From an uncultured Lachnospiraceae bacterium (lineage in GTDB: Bacteria > Bacillota > Clostridia > Lachnospirales > Lachnospiraceae), in NCBI GenBank assembly GCA_900551235.1, contig URUU01000005.1, positions 1 to 64,000 of the forward strand: a DNA stretch of 64,000 nucleotides. Direction: 5' to 3'. This document shows, piece by piece, positions 44,714 through 59,441 of the stretch (positions are counted from its first letter, which is position 1; the number at the start of each line of letters is the position of its first letter). Position numbers and translations under genes: made by a program. The notes beneath the pieces are model-generated. The model did no database searches. It was not told the origin of the DNA and saw only the letters and a program-made list of their open reading frames with translations.

Positions 44714-45722
44714 GAAGTGGCGCAACCGGATTTTATGGATCGCATTTCTTGTGTGTATCGCCCTGGTCTTTGCACTCACTGCAGTGCACCGGTCGGAAGT
44801 GTCCGAAAAAGAGAGCGAGAGCAGTGCGGATCAGAAACACAAGGTCGCTTTCATTACCAAATCAACGGTTTCCGGATTCTGGAAATCTGTGTATGCAGGA
44901 GCGGTCAATGCCGCTACCGCATGTAATCTGGATCTTACGTTTGAAGGCCCTAAGAACGAAGAAGATTACCGGGCACAGAATGAAATGCTCCGAAAAGCGG
45001 TAGAAAATGGAGCGGAAGTCATTGTTTTTTCTGCTGTGGATTATCAGGCAAATGCCGATGCGATCAATGATGCAGCCGGAAAAGGTGTAAAGATCGTGGT
45101 CATTGACAGCGATGTAAACAGCGACGAAGTCAGCTGCCGGATCGGAACCGACAACTATGATGCAGGGTGCAAAGCAGCAGAAGCGGCATTGGAGGATGAA
45201 AATGAAGAAATCCATATCGGGATTGTAAATTACGATAAAAATTCTGACAATGGACAGAAACGCGAAGAAGGACTGCGTGATACGGTCAAACGTGACAAAA
45301 GAGCAAGTATTGATGATGTGATCAATGTCCTGTCTGATACGGATGATGCAAAAGAAGGCACAAAACAGATGCTTGCCAGGAATCCGCAGATCAATGTGAT
45401 CGTGACCTTTAATGAATGGACAAGCCTTGGTGTCGGTTATGCCATCCAGGAGCTTGGTATGAAAGACAGTGTCCGTGTGATCGCATTTGACAGCAATGTA
45501 GTGTCCGTCGGTATGCTGGAGACCGGGGAAGTCGATACCCTGATCGTACAGAATTCTTATGCGATGGGATACCTCGGAGTCGAGACAGCATACAAACTCA
45601 TCAATGGATATCAGATCGAAGATACGGTCTATACGGATACGATTGCCGTGGACAAAGAGAACATGTATGAGGAAGAATGTCAGCGCCGTCTGTTTGCGTT
45701 CGAAAAAAGTAACAAAAATTGA
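44700..45722 (+). CDS. Membrane-anchored sugar-binding protein, likely sensor component
   Basis: This 340-residue protein has an N-terminal membrane helix (about 9-29) with no lipobox Cys, then a ribose/galactose-type periplasmic-binding domain: HKVAFITKSTVSGFWKSVYAGA, GAEVIVFSAVDYQANADAI, IGTDNYDAGCKAAEAAL and VRVIAFDSN. The uncleaved anchor and overlap with the YesM kinase gene resemble XylFII in the XylFII-LytS/YesN three-component sensor of Clostridium, which presents the sugar to the kinase. The importer has its own lipoprotein (next gene), so this one is probably for sensing. Confidence 0.8.
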   Translation: MKINRKWRNRILWIAFLVCIALVFALTAVHRSEVSEKESESSADQKHKVAFITKSTVSGFWKSVYAGAVNAATACNLDLTFEGPKNEEDYRAQNEMLRKAVENGAEVIVFSAVDYQANADAINDAAGKGVKIVVIDSDVNSDEVSCRIGTDNYDAGCKAAEAALEDENEEIHIGIVNYDKNSDNGQKREEGLRDTVKRDKRASIDDVINVLSDTDDAKEGTKQMLARNPQINVIVTFNEWTSLGVGYAIQELGMKDSVRVIAFDSNVVSVGMLETGEVDTLIVQNSYAMGYLGVETAYKLINGYQIEDTVYTDTIAVDKENMYEEECQRRLFAFEKSNKN

Positions 45723-45808
45723 CTTCTGTTTTCGTGCAAAATTATGAAGAGAGGGTTGCATTTTCTATAAAAAAATAGAAAATTATATCAAAATCGTAAA
45801 TTATCATA

Positions 45809-45837
45809 TTGGAAAATATCCAACTTTGTGATATATT
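45809..45837 (+). promoter_or_regulatory. Promoter of the mgl operon with small palindrome
   Basis: TTGGAA (45809-45814) and TATATT (45832-45837) with a 17-base spacer. The -35 box is part of TTGGA-AAATA-TCCAA, a possible regulator site. An AT-only hairpin ATTTTCTAT/ATAGAAAAT at 45760-45783 lies upstream; it may weakly end the sensor operon. Confidence 0.6.
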
Positions 45838-45884
45838 GTTAGGGTAATGAAAAACAAATCATTTTTTTTTGGGAGGAACTTATC

Positions 45885-47162
45885 ATGAAGAAAAAAGTAA
45901 TCGCTGGTTTACTTGGAACAGCAATGGTAGCATCTCTGCTTGCAGGATGCGGATCATCTAACAACACAGCAGACACAACAGCCGATACAGCAGCAGCAAC
46001 AGAAGCAGCAGGCGATACAGATGCAGCAGACGCTGAAACAGAAGCACAGTCCGTAGCAGATGCAGCAGGTGATGTTGATCTGTCTAATGCAGACGTAGCA
46101 GTTATGTACTATACATACGGTGATACATACATCGCTTCCGTACGTACAGCACTGGATGCTAAACTGGACGAACTGGGTGTTAAATACCAGGACTACGATG
46201 CAAACAACAACCAGACAACACAGAACGAGCAGATCGATACAGCTATCCAGACAGGTGCAAACGTACTGATCGTTAACATCGTAACATCTGGTTCTGTAGA
46301 TGCTTCTTCTCAGATCGTTGAGAAAGCAAAAGCAGCAAATATCCCTGTAATCTTCTTCAACCGTGCAGTAGAAGGTGACGAAGATGAAGGTAAAGTACTT
46401 GGAAGCTATGACAAATGTGCATTCGTTGGTACAGACGCTCCGGAAGCCGGACATATGCAGGGACAGATGGTCGGACAGTACCTGGTTGACAACTACGATG
46501 CAGTAGACCTGAACGGCGACGGAAAGATCTCCTACGCTATGTTCATGGGACAGCTTGGTAACGTAGAAGCTATCTACCGTACACAGTATGGTGTTGAAGA
46601 TGCTAACGCAGTTCTGAAAGAGAACGGCAAACCAGAACTGGAATACTTTGATTCTTCTAACTCTGATTGCTACCAGGTTGACCAGGATGGTAACTGGAGT
46701 GCAACAGCAGCTAACAACTACATGACAACCAACCTGACACAGTACAACGAAGAGAACAAGAACATGATCGAGCTTGTTATCTGCAACAACGATGGTATGG
46801 CTGAAGGTGCTATCTCCGCTCTGAACGATAAAGGTTACAACCTGGGTACAGATAACTGCACAACCATCCCTGTATTCGGTGTAGACGCTACAGATGCAGC
46901 TAAACAGCTGATCAAAGATGGCAAGATGACAGGAACGATCAAACAGGATGCTGAAGGTATGGCAGCTTGTATCGCAGACCTGACAAAGAACGCTGGTTCA
47001 GGTCAGGAGGTAATGGCTAACACAGATTCTTACAACATCTCTGAGAAGGTAAGCAACAAGATTTATATCCCATACGCTACTTACACAGGAGAAGAAGGTG
47101 CAGCAACTGCAGATGATGCAGCAGCTGAGACAACAGCAGCAACTGAGACAGCTGCTGAATAA
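45885..47162 (+). CDS. mglB: Galactose/glucose ABC transporter binding lipoprotein (MglB-like)
   Basis: This 425-residue protein has a lipoprotein signal (lipobox LLAGC, Cys21), an Ala/Thr/Glu-rich linker (about 22-65) and the MglB-type binding fold. The calcium loop DLNGDGKISYAMF (about 205) and the ligand segments ANIPVIFFNRAVEGD and ELVICNNDGMAEGA are those of galactose/glucose-binding proteins. It also ends in a Thr/Ala/Glu tail. Codon use is strongly biased (AAC, ATC, GCT/GCA, GGT), unlike most neighbours, as expected for a highly expressed protein. A GC-rich hairpin follows and separates it from the ATPase gene. Confidence 0.9.
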   Translation: MKKKVIAGLLGTAMVASLLAGCGSSNNTADTTADTAAATEAAGDTDAADAETEAQSVADAAGDVDLSNADVAVMYYTYGDTYIASVRTALDAKLDELGVKYQDYDANNNQTTQNEQIDTAIQTGANVLIVNIVTSGSVDASSQIVEKAKAANIPVIFFNRAVEGDEDEGKVLGSYDKCAFVGTDAPEAGHMQGQMVGQYLVDNYDAVDLNGDGKISYAMFMGQLGNVEAIYRTQYGVEDANAVLKENGKPELEYFDSSNSDCYQVDQDGNWSATAANNYMTTNLTQYNEENKNMIELVICNNDGMAEGAISALNDKGYNLGTDNCTTIPVFGVDATDAAKQLIKDGKMTGTIKQDAEGMAACIADLTKNAGSGQEVMANTDSYNISEKVSNKIYIPYATYTGEEGAATADDAAAETTAATETAAE

Positions 47163-47224
47163 GAAGTGTTGATTCCGTAAGAACGGAAAACCGGATGCAA
47201 ATCCATAAAACAGTATACAAAGGT

Positions 47225-47251
47225 AACGGCTGCCGCTGGTCGGCGGCCGTT
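47225..47251 (+). terminator. GC-rich hairpin between mglB and mglA
   Basis: AACGGC-T-GCCG pairs with CGGC-G-GCCGTT around CTGGT, followed by CCTTAAG rather than a T-run. A second small stem TTCCGT/ACGGAA precedes it (47174-47189). Such hairpins usually protect or partly terminate the binding-protein message so that it exceeds the membrane subunits. Confidence 0.6.
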
Positions 47252-47295
47252 CCTTAAGTATAGGAGCGAGTAGTAGAAAGACAGGAGGTCAGGAT

Positions 47296-48792
47296 ATGGA
47301 GCATGATGTTTTGCTTGAAATGAAAAATATCAGCAAGGAGTTCCCAGGCGTTAAGGCGTTGGATAATGTTTCTTTGACCGTAAGAAGAGGAACAGTTCAC
47401 GCACTGATGGGAGAGAACGGCGCTGGGAAATCTACATTGATGAAGTGCCTGTTTGGGATGTATGTAAAAGACGGTGGATCCATTTCTCTGGAAGGGAAAG
47501 AAATCAATTTCAAAAATTCCAAGGAAGCTTTGGAAAATGGTGTAGCAATGGTTCATCAGGAGTTGAACCAGGCCCTGAAACGTAGTGTTATGGACAATAT
47601 CTGGCTGGGACGTTATCCCAAAAAAGGTCCAATGGTAGACGAAAAGAAAATGTATGATGATACAAAAGCACTTTTCGACAAACTGGAGATCGACGTTGAT
47701 CCAAAAAGGATCATGAGTACTATGCCAGTATCACAGCGTCAGATGGCAGAAATTGCGAAAGCAGTTTCCTTTAATTCGAAAATTATCGTGTTCGACGAGC
47801 CGACATCTTCACTGACAGAAGAAGAGGTAGAACACTTATTCAAGATCATAAATATGCTGAGAGATCAGGGATGTGGTATCATCTACATCTCCCATAAGAT
47901 GGCAGAGATCCTCAGAATTTCTGATGATATCACAGTCATGCGAGACGGTACCTGGGTAGCTACCAAACCGGCAAAAGAGATGACAATGGATGAGATCATC
48001 AGACTGATGGTAGGCCGTGAACTGACAAACCAGTTCCCGCCAAAAACAAACAAACCGGGCGAAGTTGCTCTGGAGGTAGAAAACCTGACCGCACAGTATT
48101 CTCTGCTGCGTGATGTTTCCTTCAAAGTACGCCGTGGTGAGATCGTTGGCCTGGCTGGTCTGGACGGAAGCGGACGTACCGAGACACTGGAGAATATCTT
48201 CGGTATTGCAACAAGAAAATCAGGAACCATCAAACTGGACGGTAAGGTTTGTACAAACCGCAATGCACGAGAGTCCATCAAGAACGGTTTTGCCCTTCTG
48301 ACAGAGGAACGTCGTGCAACCGGTATTTTCGGAATTCTGAGTATTCGCGAAAATACGGTTATCTCCAGCCTTAAGAAACATAAAAAGAAAGGTCTGTATC
48401 TGAGCGAGAAGTCCATGAGAGAGGATACTCAGTGGTCGATCGATGCAATGCATACCAAAACACCGACACAGGAAACGAAAATTCGTTCTCTGTCAGGTGG
48501 TAACCAGCAGAAGGTTATCCTTGGCCGCTGGCTGCTGACCAACCCGGAGGTACTGCTGCTGGATGAGCCGACACGTGGTATCGACGTTGGAGCTAAATAT
48601 GAGATTTACCAGTTGATTCTGGATCTTGCAAATAAGAACAAAGTAGTTATGGTAGTTTCTTCTGAAATGCCAGAGCTTCTGGGAATCTGTGACAGAATTC
48701 TCGTTATGTCCGGTGGCCGTCTTGCTGGTGAAGTAAAAGTCAGCGAGACCAACCAGGAAGAGATCATGACCCTTGCGGCAAAATATGTATAA
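47296..48792 (+). CDS. mglA: Sugar ABC transporter ATP-binding protein (MglA-like)
   Basis: This 498-residue protein has two ATPase domains. The first has Walker [12 protein letters not shown] (about 37-47), signature [14 protein letters not shown] and Walker [12 protein letters not shown]. The second has an altered Walker A ([10 protein letters not shown]), signature [15 protein letters not shown] and [16 protein letters not shown]. This tandem layout is that of MglA/RbsA. It powers uptake through the permease encoded next. Start: AGGAGG before 47296. Confidence 0.95.
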   Translation: MEHDVLLEMKNISKEFPGVKALDNVSLTVRRGTVHALMGENGAGKSTLMKCLFGMYVKDGGSISLEGKEINFKNSKEALENGVAMVHQELNQALKRSVMDNIWLGRYPKKGPMVDEKKMYDDTKALFDKLEIDVDPKRIMSTMPVSQRQMAEIAKAVSFNSKIIVFDEPTSSLTEEEVEHLFKIINMLRDQGCGIIYISHKMAEILRISDDITVMRDGTWVATKPAKEMTMDEIIRLMVGRELTNQFPPKTNKPGEVALEVENLTAQYSLLRDVSFKVRRGEIVGLAGLDGSGRTETLENIFGIATRKSGTIKLDGKVCTNRNARESIKNGFALLTEERRATGIFGILSIRENTVISSLKKHKKKGLYLSEKSMREDTQWSIDAMHTKTPTQETKIRSLSGGNQQKVILGRWLLTNPEVLLLDEPTRGIDVGAKYEIYQLILDLANKNKVVMVVSSEMPELLGICDRILVMSGGRLAGEVKVSETNQEEIMTLAAKYV

Positions 48793-48806
48793 GGAGGCTG
48801 AAGTAA

Positions 48807-49877
48807 GTGAGAGCATTTTCAAATTTAAAAGCAAGTATCGCAAATTATAAAACACTGGACAGCAAAGACAAGAAAACCTTCTGGAAAGAGGGATTCATCA
48901 ACAACCTGATGTACATCTTGATCATCGTTGCTGCAATCTATACATACACACAGAACCATAAATTCCTGAGTGTATCTTCCATCGTAAATATTATTTCTCT
49001 GTCAGCAGCAAATATTCCGATCGCACTTGGTATCGCAGGATGTATCGTACTGACCGGTACTGACCTTTCTGCTGGTCGAGTTGTAGGTCTGACAGCATGT
49101 ATTTCCGCATCTTTACTGCAGTCTATGGACTATGCAACAAAGATGTTCCCGAATCTGCAGCCACTGCCAATCCCGGTAGTAATTCTGATCGTTATCGTTG
49201 TTGGTGGTATCGTAGGTTTCGTCAATGGATGGTTCGTAGCACAGTTTAAACTGCATCCATTCATCGTAACACTGGCTACTCAGCTTATTACATACGGTGT
49301 ACTGCTTCTGTACATCATGATCAATGGCAACAATGGACAGCCTCTGTCAGGTCTGGACAATTCTTTCAAAAACTTTGTAACAGGAAGTTTGGTTAAATTC
49401 TTTGGTGTTCCAATCCCGAACTATGTTTGGTATGCAGTTGTCATGATCGCTTTCATGTGGTTCATGTGGAACAAAACAACATTTGGTAAAAATATGTTCG
49501 CTGTAGGTTCTAACCCGGAAGCAGCAAACGTATCTGGTGTAAGTGTATTCTGGACAACAATTGCAGTACATACTCTGGCTGGATGCATGTATGGTATTAC
49601 AGGTTTCATCGAGTCAGCACGTATCGGTTCCAACCAGGCCAACACAGGTCTGAACTACGAGTGTGATGCTATCGCTGCCTGCGTTATCGGTGGTGTATCT
49701 TTCGTAGGTGGTACTGGTAAGATCAGCGGTATCGTTCTTGGTGTATTCATCCTGAGAATTATCTTCGTTGCACTGCAGTTCCTCTCAATCAACCAGAGTA
49801 TGCAGTACATCATCAAAGGTCTCATCATCCTGGTAGCTTGCTCTATCGATATGAGAAAATACCTGGTTCGTAAATAA
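48807..49877 (+). CDS. mglC: Galactose/methyl-galactoside ABC permease (MglC-like)
   Basis: The 356-residue permease has eight to ten membrane helices and the family segments GTDLSAGRVVGLTACISASLL, FIVTLATQLITYGV and CDAIAACVIGGVSFVGGTGK. The start is GTG 48807 after AAGGAGG. Codon use shares the strong bias of mglB. It ends the transporter operon; a terminator follows. Confidence 0.95.
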   Translation: MRAFSNLKASIANYKTLDSKDKKTFWKEGFINNLMYILIIVAAIYTYTQNHKFLSVSSIVNIISLSAANIPIALGIAGCIVLTGTDLSAGRVVGLTACISASLLQSMDYATKMFPNLQPLPIPVVILIVIVVGGIVGFVNGWFVAQFKLHPFIVTLATQLITYGVLLLYIMINGNNGQPLSGLDNSFKNFVTGSLVKFFGVPIPNYVWYAVVMIAFMWFMWNKTTFGKNMFAVGSNPEAANVSGVSVFWTTIAVHTLAGCMYGITGFIESARIGSNQANTGLNYECDAIAACVIGGVSFVGGTGKISGIVLGVFILRIIFVALQFLSINQSMQYIIKGLIILVACSIDMRKYLVRK

Positions 49878-49892
49878 TTTTTACAGAATCTC

Positions 49893-49923
49893 AAGGGCCG
49901 GACATATTGTTCGGTCCTTTTTA
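49893..49923 (+). terminator. Intrinsic terminator after mglC
   Basis: GGGCCGGAC pairs with GTTCGGTCC (one G-T) around ATATT, followed by TTTTT. Confidence 0.9.
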
Positions 49924-49955
49924 TCTTAGGCGGAGATCGAACTCCGACTAAGATA
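49922..49955 (+). other. Strong intergenic hairpin of unknown role
   Basis: TATCTTAG-G-CGGAG pairs with CTCCG-A-CTAAGATA around ATCGAA: 13 pairs with one symmetric G/A mismatch and no T-run. A further TCCGC/GCGGA pair follows (49961-49983). It starts at the end of the mglC terminator and may be a repeat, an RNA or a processing element. Confidence 0.5.
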
Positions 49956-50048
49956 AACGTTCCGCGAGAATGTTGTCAGCGGAGCAATTAGTTGGCATCA
50001 ATTGGGGTCAATATAATGTACAGACGAAAAGAGAGGAGCATAAATATT

Positions 50049-50387
50049 ATGAATGACAGAGCCAAATATAAAGGACGTATGGCGATTTATGCCATGGCAG
50101 GTGTGTATCTGCTTGCACAGGCATACTATATGTATAAAGATATCCCGACCAGCAGCGGCACAGACAAGACACTGATGTCCATCTTTATGGTTGTATTTGC
50201 AGTGATCGGCGCCGGTATGGTGATCATGGGAGTTACCAAAAGCTATAAAGCGATTAAAGAAGATTATTATGCAACACCGGAAGAAGCAAAAGACGCAGAA
50301 GAAAAAGAAACAGCTGTAGAAGAAACGAAAACAGCAGAGTTGGAAGATAAAACAGAAGAACTGAAAGACAAAACAGGAAAATTCTGA
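50049..50387 (+). CDS. Small two-helix membrane protein of unknown function
   Basis: The 112-residue protein has two membrane helices (about 11-28 and 45-65) and a charged C-terminal tail rich in Glu, Lys and Thr (about 80-112, with KTAELEDKTEELKDKTGKF as a likely coiled coil). I do not recognise the family. ATG 50049 follows GAGAGGAG by about ten bases. It lies alone between the mgl operon and the beta-galactosidase gene, with a hairpin after it. Confidence 0.6.
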   Translation: MNDRAKYKGRMAIYAMAGVYLLAQAYYMYKDIPTSSGTDKTLMSIFMVVFAVIGAGMVIMGVTKSYKAIKEDYYATPEEAKDAEEKETAVEETKTAELEDKTEELKDKTGKF

Positions 50388-50470
50388 CCTGGTGCCTTTG
50401 GTACCGATGGGGGGAGGCTGTTTCCAGCCGCAGTGTATATGAAATGAAAAAACTATAGGATTTTTTGGAA

Positions 50471-50504
50471 AGAGCGTAACGATCATGTTACGCTCTCTTG
50501 TGTT
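50471..50504 (+). terminator. Hairpin terminator after the small membrane protein gene
   Basis: AGAGCGTAAC pairs perfectly with GTTACGCTCT around GATCAT; the tail CTTGTGTT is only moderately T-rich. Confidence 0.65.
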
Positions 50505-50562
50505 ATATACTAAAAAATGAGAGCATTTGACGAAAAATATTGGTAAAATAATGCAAAAATTG

Positions 50563-50591
50563 TGTACAAATTGTGAATAGAGTGGTAAAAT
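50563..50591 (+). promoter_or_regulatory. Probable promoter of the beta-galactosidase gene
   Basis: TAAAAT (50586-50591) is preceded by TGG, an extended -10. TGTACA (50563-50568) sits at the 17-base distance as a weak -35. The remainder of the 314-base gap holds the terminator above and nothing else recognised. Confidence 0.5.
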
Positions 50592-50662
50592 ACTGTTAAG
50601 AGTCAGGCAGAAAGCTGGACTGAAATTTCTATTATTATGCATCAACAGGAAGCTGGATATGA

Positions 50663-56857
<6,195 letters not shown>

Positions 56858-56896
56858 GGATGCAGGGTTCAAAGTTCTTTTGTACCAGGCATAACA

Positions 56897-56930
56897 AAAA
56901 CAGAGTCCCGGTTTCGGGGCTCTGTTTTTT
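56897..56930. terminator. Terminator between the beta-galactosidase and Gx transporter genes
   Basis: CAGAGTCCCG pairs with CGGGGCTCTG (one G-T) around GTTT, with T-run after and A-run before, so it can serve both converging genes. Confidence 0.85.
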
Positions 56931-56983
56931 GCAGCAGATGTGAGGTAATTTCCGATTTTTCAGGCGGGAGCAATCTTATTGGT

Positions 56984-57493
56984 TCATCTGCAATACCAGA
57001 CCTGATCTTTGCGCAGCTTTCTGGATGCAAACCAGGAACAAAGACCGGTAAAGGCTCCGGTCAGGATGCCGCTGATCGTCAGTACCGGAAGATAGACAAG
57101 GATACTGGCAGAGCGCAGGATCACCATGGCGATACAGATCTGTCCGAGATTGTGGAACATGGCACCGATGATGCTGATAACGACCATCTGTTTTTTGCCA
57201 GGCAGCCAAAAAAGCAGTGCCATCGCCGCGAAGCAGAACAGTCCGCCGCACAGACTGTAGGAAAAGGATACCATCTGTCCGGTTAGCATGCTGGCGATCG
57301 TGATGCGCATCAGCAATACACACAGGGCATCTCTCCAGCCGGCATAGTACAGAAGCCATAAAGTGACAACATTTGCCAGTCCAAGCTTGATGCCGGGAAT
57401 CGGGGCGAGCGGCGGAAGCATCGCCTCCACGACAAAGATCGTCAGGGCGATGGTCGTGTACATCGCCAGAAACGTCATATGCTTTACTTTCAT
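56984..57493 (-). CDS. Gx transporter family membrane protein
   Basis: This 169-residue protein has about five membrane helices and the Hpre_diP_synt_I/Gx pattern: VVEAMLPPLAPIPGIKLGLANVVTLWLLYYAGW near the start and GAMFHNLGQICIAMVI later. The family resembles ECF S components; the old name links it to heptaprenyl diphosphate synthase without proof. Substrate unknown. ATG at 57493 has GGAG six bases upstream; in-frame ATGs at 57505 and 57526 are alternatives. It has its own promoter and a small GTCGC/GCGAC leader hairpin. Confidence 0.8.
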   Translation of the reverse strand: MKVKHMTFLAMYTTIALTIFVVEAMLPPLAPIPGIKLGLANVVTLWLLYYAGWRDALCVLLMRITIASMLTGQMVSFSYSLCGGLFCFAAMALLFWLPGKKQMVVISIIGAMFHNLGQICIAMVILRSASILVYLPVLTISGILTGAFTGLCSWFASRKLRKDQVWYCR

Positions 57494-57546
57494 AAAAAAC
57501 TCCATTCCGTCGCTTTTGGGCGACACAGTTCGACAAAACTAACTGC

Positions 57547-57575
57547 ATTATAGCAAAACCAGACCGGTATGGCAA
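57547..57575 (-). promoter_or_regulatory. Promoter of the Gx transporter gene
   Basis: Minus strand TTGCCA (57575-57570), 17-base spacer, TATAAT (57552-57547). Confidence 0.75.
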
Positions 57576-57605
57576 GAATATTAGAAATTTTTAATCGGCA
57601 GTTTA

Positions 57606-57634
57606 TTGATTTTCCAGCCAGAGCGTATTAAGAT
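57606..57634 (+). promoter_or_regulatory. Probable promoter of the zinc-ribbon protein gene
   Basis: TTGATT (57606-57611) and TAAGAT (57629-57634), 17-base spacer; divergent from the Gx transporter promoter 30 bases away. Confidence 0.5.
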
Positions 57635-57672
57635 ATTACGCATAGGTTAAAACAGAAAGGGCATATGGTATT

Positions 57673-58068
57673 ATGAAAGAAAAATTTGCAAAATTTATGC
57701 AGGGCAGATATGGGATTGACAATTTCTCACGCTTTCTTCTGGCGGTCGCAGTGGCATGTATGCTGTGCTCCGCTCTGCTGCACGCACCGGCACTGAATTC
57801 TATCTGCTGGATTTTACTGTTTTGTCTGTATTTCCGGATGTTTTCCAAAAATATCAAAAAACGCTGCGAAGAAGAACGGATGTATATGGAAGCGAAGGAC
57901 AGACTGTTCCGTTTCTGCAAAGGGGATAAAAGTATCATAAGCGATTCGAAAACGCACAAGATCTATCGCTGTCCGCAGTGCAGGCAGAAGATCCGTGTGC
58001 CGAGAGGAAAAGGAAAGATAGAGATCACCTGTCCGACCTGCCGCACGAAATTTATCAAACGCACCTGA
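57673..58068 (+). CDS. Small membrane protein with C-terminal zinc ribbon
   Basis: The 131-residue protein has two membrane helices (about 20-37 and 42-58) and a C-terminal zinc ribbon CPQC...CPTC (about 100-124) of the kind found in small zinc-ribbon proteins. Between them is a basic cytoplasmic stretch. No catalytic domain is present. It could recruit a partner to the membrane. AGAAAGGG lies upstream of ATG 57673. Monocistronic by layout. Confidence 0.7.
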   Translation: MKEKFAKFMQGRYGIDNFSRFLLAVAVACMLCSALLHAPALNSICWILLFCLYFRMFSKNIKKRCEEERMYMEAKDRLFRFCKGDKSIISDSKTHKIYRCPQCRQKIRVPRGKGKIEITCPTCRTKFIKRT

Positions 58069-58077
58069 GCATGCAGC

Positions 58078-58137
58078 CGGCAAAGCTGACCAGAATCGCC
58101 TGCCAGGTCTTACGTGCGTCTGACCTGAAATTTGCCG
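58078..58137 (+). other. Nested hairpin after the zinc-ribbon gene
   Basis: CGGCAAA (58078-58084) pairs with TTTGCCG (58131-58137), enclosing CAGGTC/GACCTG (58104-58109 with 58122-58127). No T-run follows, so an ordinary terminator is unlikely. It occupies the first half of the 218-base gap before the aminotransferase gene. Confidence 0.4.
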
Positions 58138-58175
58138 TATAGCTGAATGACTGCTAAAATTTGCAGGAATTATGC

Positions 58176-58204
58176 TTGTATATCGCAGAAAAAAGTATTA
58201 TACT
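58176..58204 (+). promoter_or_regulatory. Promoter of the aminotransferase gene
   Basis: TTGTAT (58176-58181) and TATACT (58199-58204), 17-base spacer. The leader of about 75 bases is too short for a T-box. Confidence 0.7.
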
Positions 58205-58286
58205 TAAGAACATATCAAAATACTTTGTCGGACTGTTGTATCGAAGTGGAATGAAAAAGCAGCAGGGAAGGCGTTAGGAGGATATC

Positions 58287-59309
58287 ATGGCAAAAAACAT
58301 TGACTGGTCAGATCTTGGATTTGGCTATGTGAAAACAGATTATCGTTACGTATCAAACTTTAAAGATGGTGCCTGGGATGAAGGTACTATGACCACCGAT
58401 GATATGGTTACCATCAGCGAGTGTGCCTGTGTATTACAGTATGCACAGACTGTATTTGAAGGCATGAAAGCATATACAACAGAGGACGGACGTATCGTTG
58501 TATTCCGCCCGGACCTGAACGCAGAGCGTATGGAGAATTCCGCAAAGAGACTGGAGATGCCGGTATTTCCGAAAGACCGTTTTGTAGATGCGATCGTAAA
58601 ACTGGTGGAAGCCAACGCGGATTATGTACCGCCATATGGTTCCGGTGCTACCCTGTACATTCGTCCGTACATGTTCGGATCAAACGCTGTTATCGGTGTA
58701 AAACCGGCAGATGAGTATCAGTTCCGTGCATTCTGTACACCGGTAGGACCGTATTTCAAGGGCGGCGTAAAGCCGATCACGATCCGTGTCAGTGACTTCG
58801 ACCGTGCAGCACCAAGAGGAACCGGACACATCAAAGCAGGTCTGAACTATGCGATGAGCCTGCATGCGATCATGGATGCACATCGTCAGGGATTTGATGA
58901 GAACATGTATCTGGATCCGGCTACCAGAACAAAAGTAGAAGAGACAGGCGGAGCAAACTTCCTGTTTGTTACAAAAGACAACAAAGTCGTAACACCGAAA
59001 TCTGACAGTATCCTGCCATCCATCACACGCCGTTCTCTTGTTTATGTTGCAAAAGAATACCTGGGACTGGAAGTAGAAGAAAGAGAAGTTTACCTTGATG
59101 AAGTAAAAGATTTCGCAGAATGTGGACTGTGCGGAACAGCAGCCGTTATCTCACCGGTAGGAAAGATTGTAGACCATGGCAAAGAAATCTGCCTGCCAAG
59201 CGGTATGACAGAGATGGGCCCGGTTACCAGGAAGCTGTATGATACACTGACCGGTATCCAGATGGGACGTCTGGAAGCACCGGAAGGCTGGATCAAAGTA
59301 ATCCGCTAA
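58287..59309 (+). CDS. ilvE: Branched-chain amino acid aminotransferase
   Basis: This 340-residue class IV PLP enzyme exchanges amino groups between Leu/Ile/Val and 2-oxoglutarate. Motifs: LQYAQTVFEGMKAYTTEDGRIVVFRPDLNAERM, LYIRPYMFGS, GHIKAGLNYAMSLHA (PLP Lys) and KVEETGGANFLFV. Length and order of motifs fit the larger BCAT type of Firmicutes. Start: GGAGG before 58287. It is a single-gene unit with promoter and terminator. Confidence 0.95.
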   Translation: MAKNIDWSDLGFGYVKTDYRYVSNFKDGAWDEGTMTTDDMVTISECACVLQYAQTVFEGMKAYTTEDGRIVVFRPDLNAERMENSAKRLEMPVFPKDRFVDAIVKLVEANADYVPPYGSGATLYIRPYMFGSNAVIGVKPADEYQFRAFCTPVGPYFKGGVKPITIRVSDFDRAAPRGTGHIKAGLNYAMSLHAIMDAHRQGFDENMYLDPATRTKVEETGGANFLFVTKDNKVVTPKSDSILPSITRRSLVYVAKEYLGLEVEEREVYLDEVKDFAECGLCGTAAVISPVGKIVDHGKEICLPSGMTEMGPVTRKLYDTLTGIQMGRLEAPEGWIKVIR

Positions 59310-59350
59310 TTCAAAGATTACAATTTGTTTACAAAAATGTGAAGAATTTG

Positions 59351-59394
59351 AGAACCACTCTTTGCTATAGTAATAGTGAGGGGTGGTTCTTTCC
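59351..59394 (+). terminator. Terminator after ilvE
   Basis: AGAACCACTC pairs with GGGTGGTTCT across a loop of about 20 bases, followed by TTCC. The loop is longer than usual. Confidence 0.65.
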
Positions 59395-59441
59395 AAATAT
59401 AAGAAGTCCGGAGATGACGGAATTAAGACGGAGGACATTTT

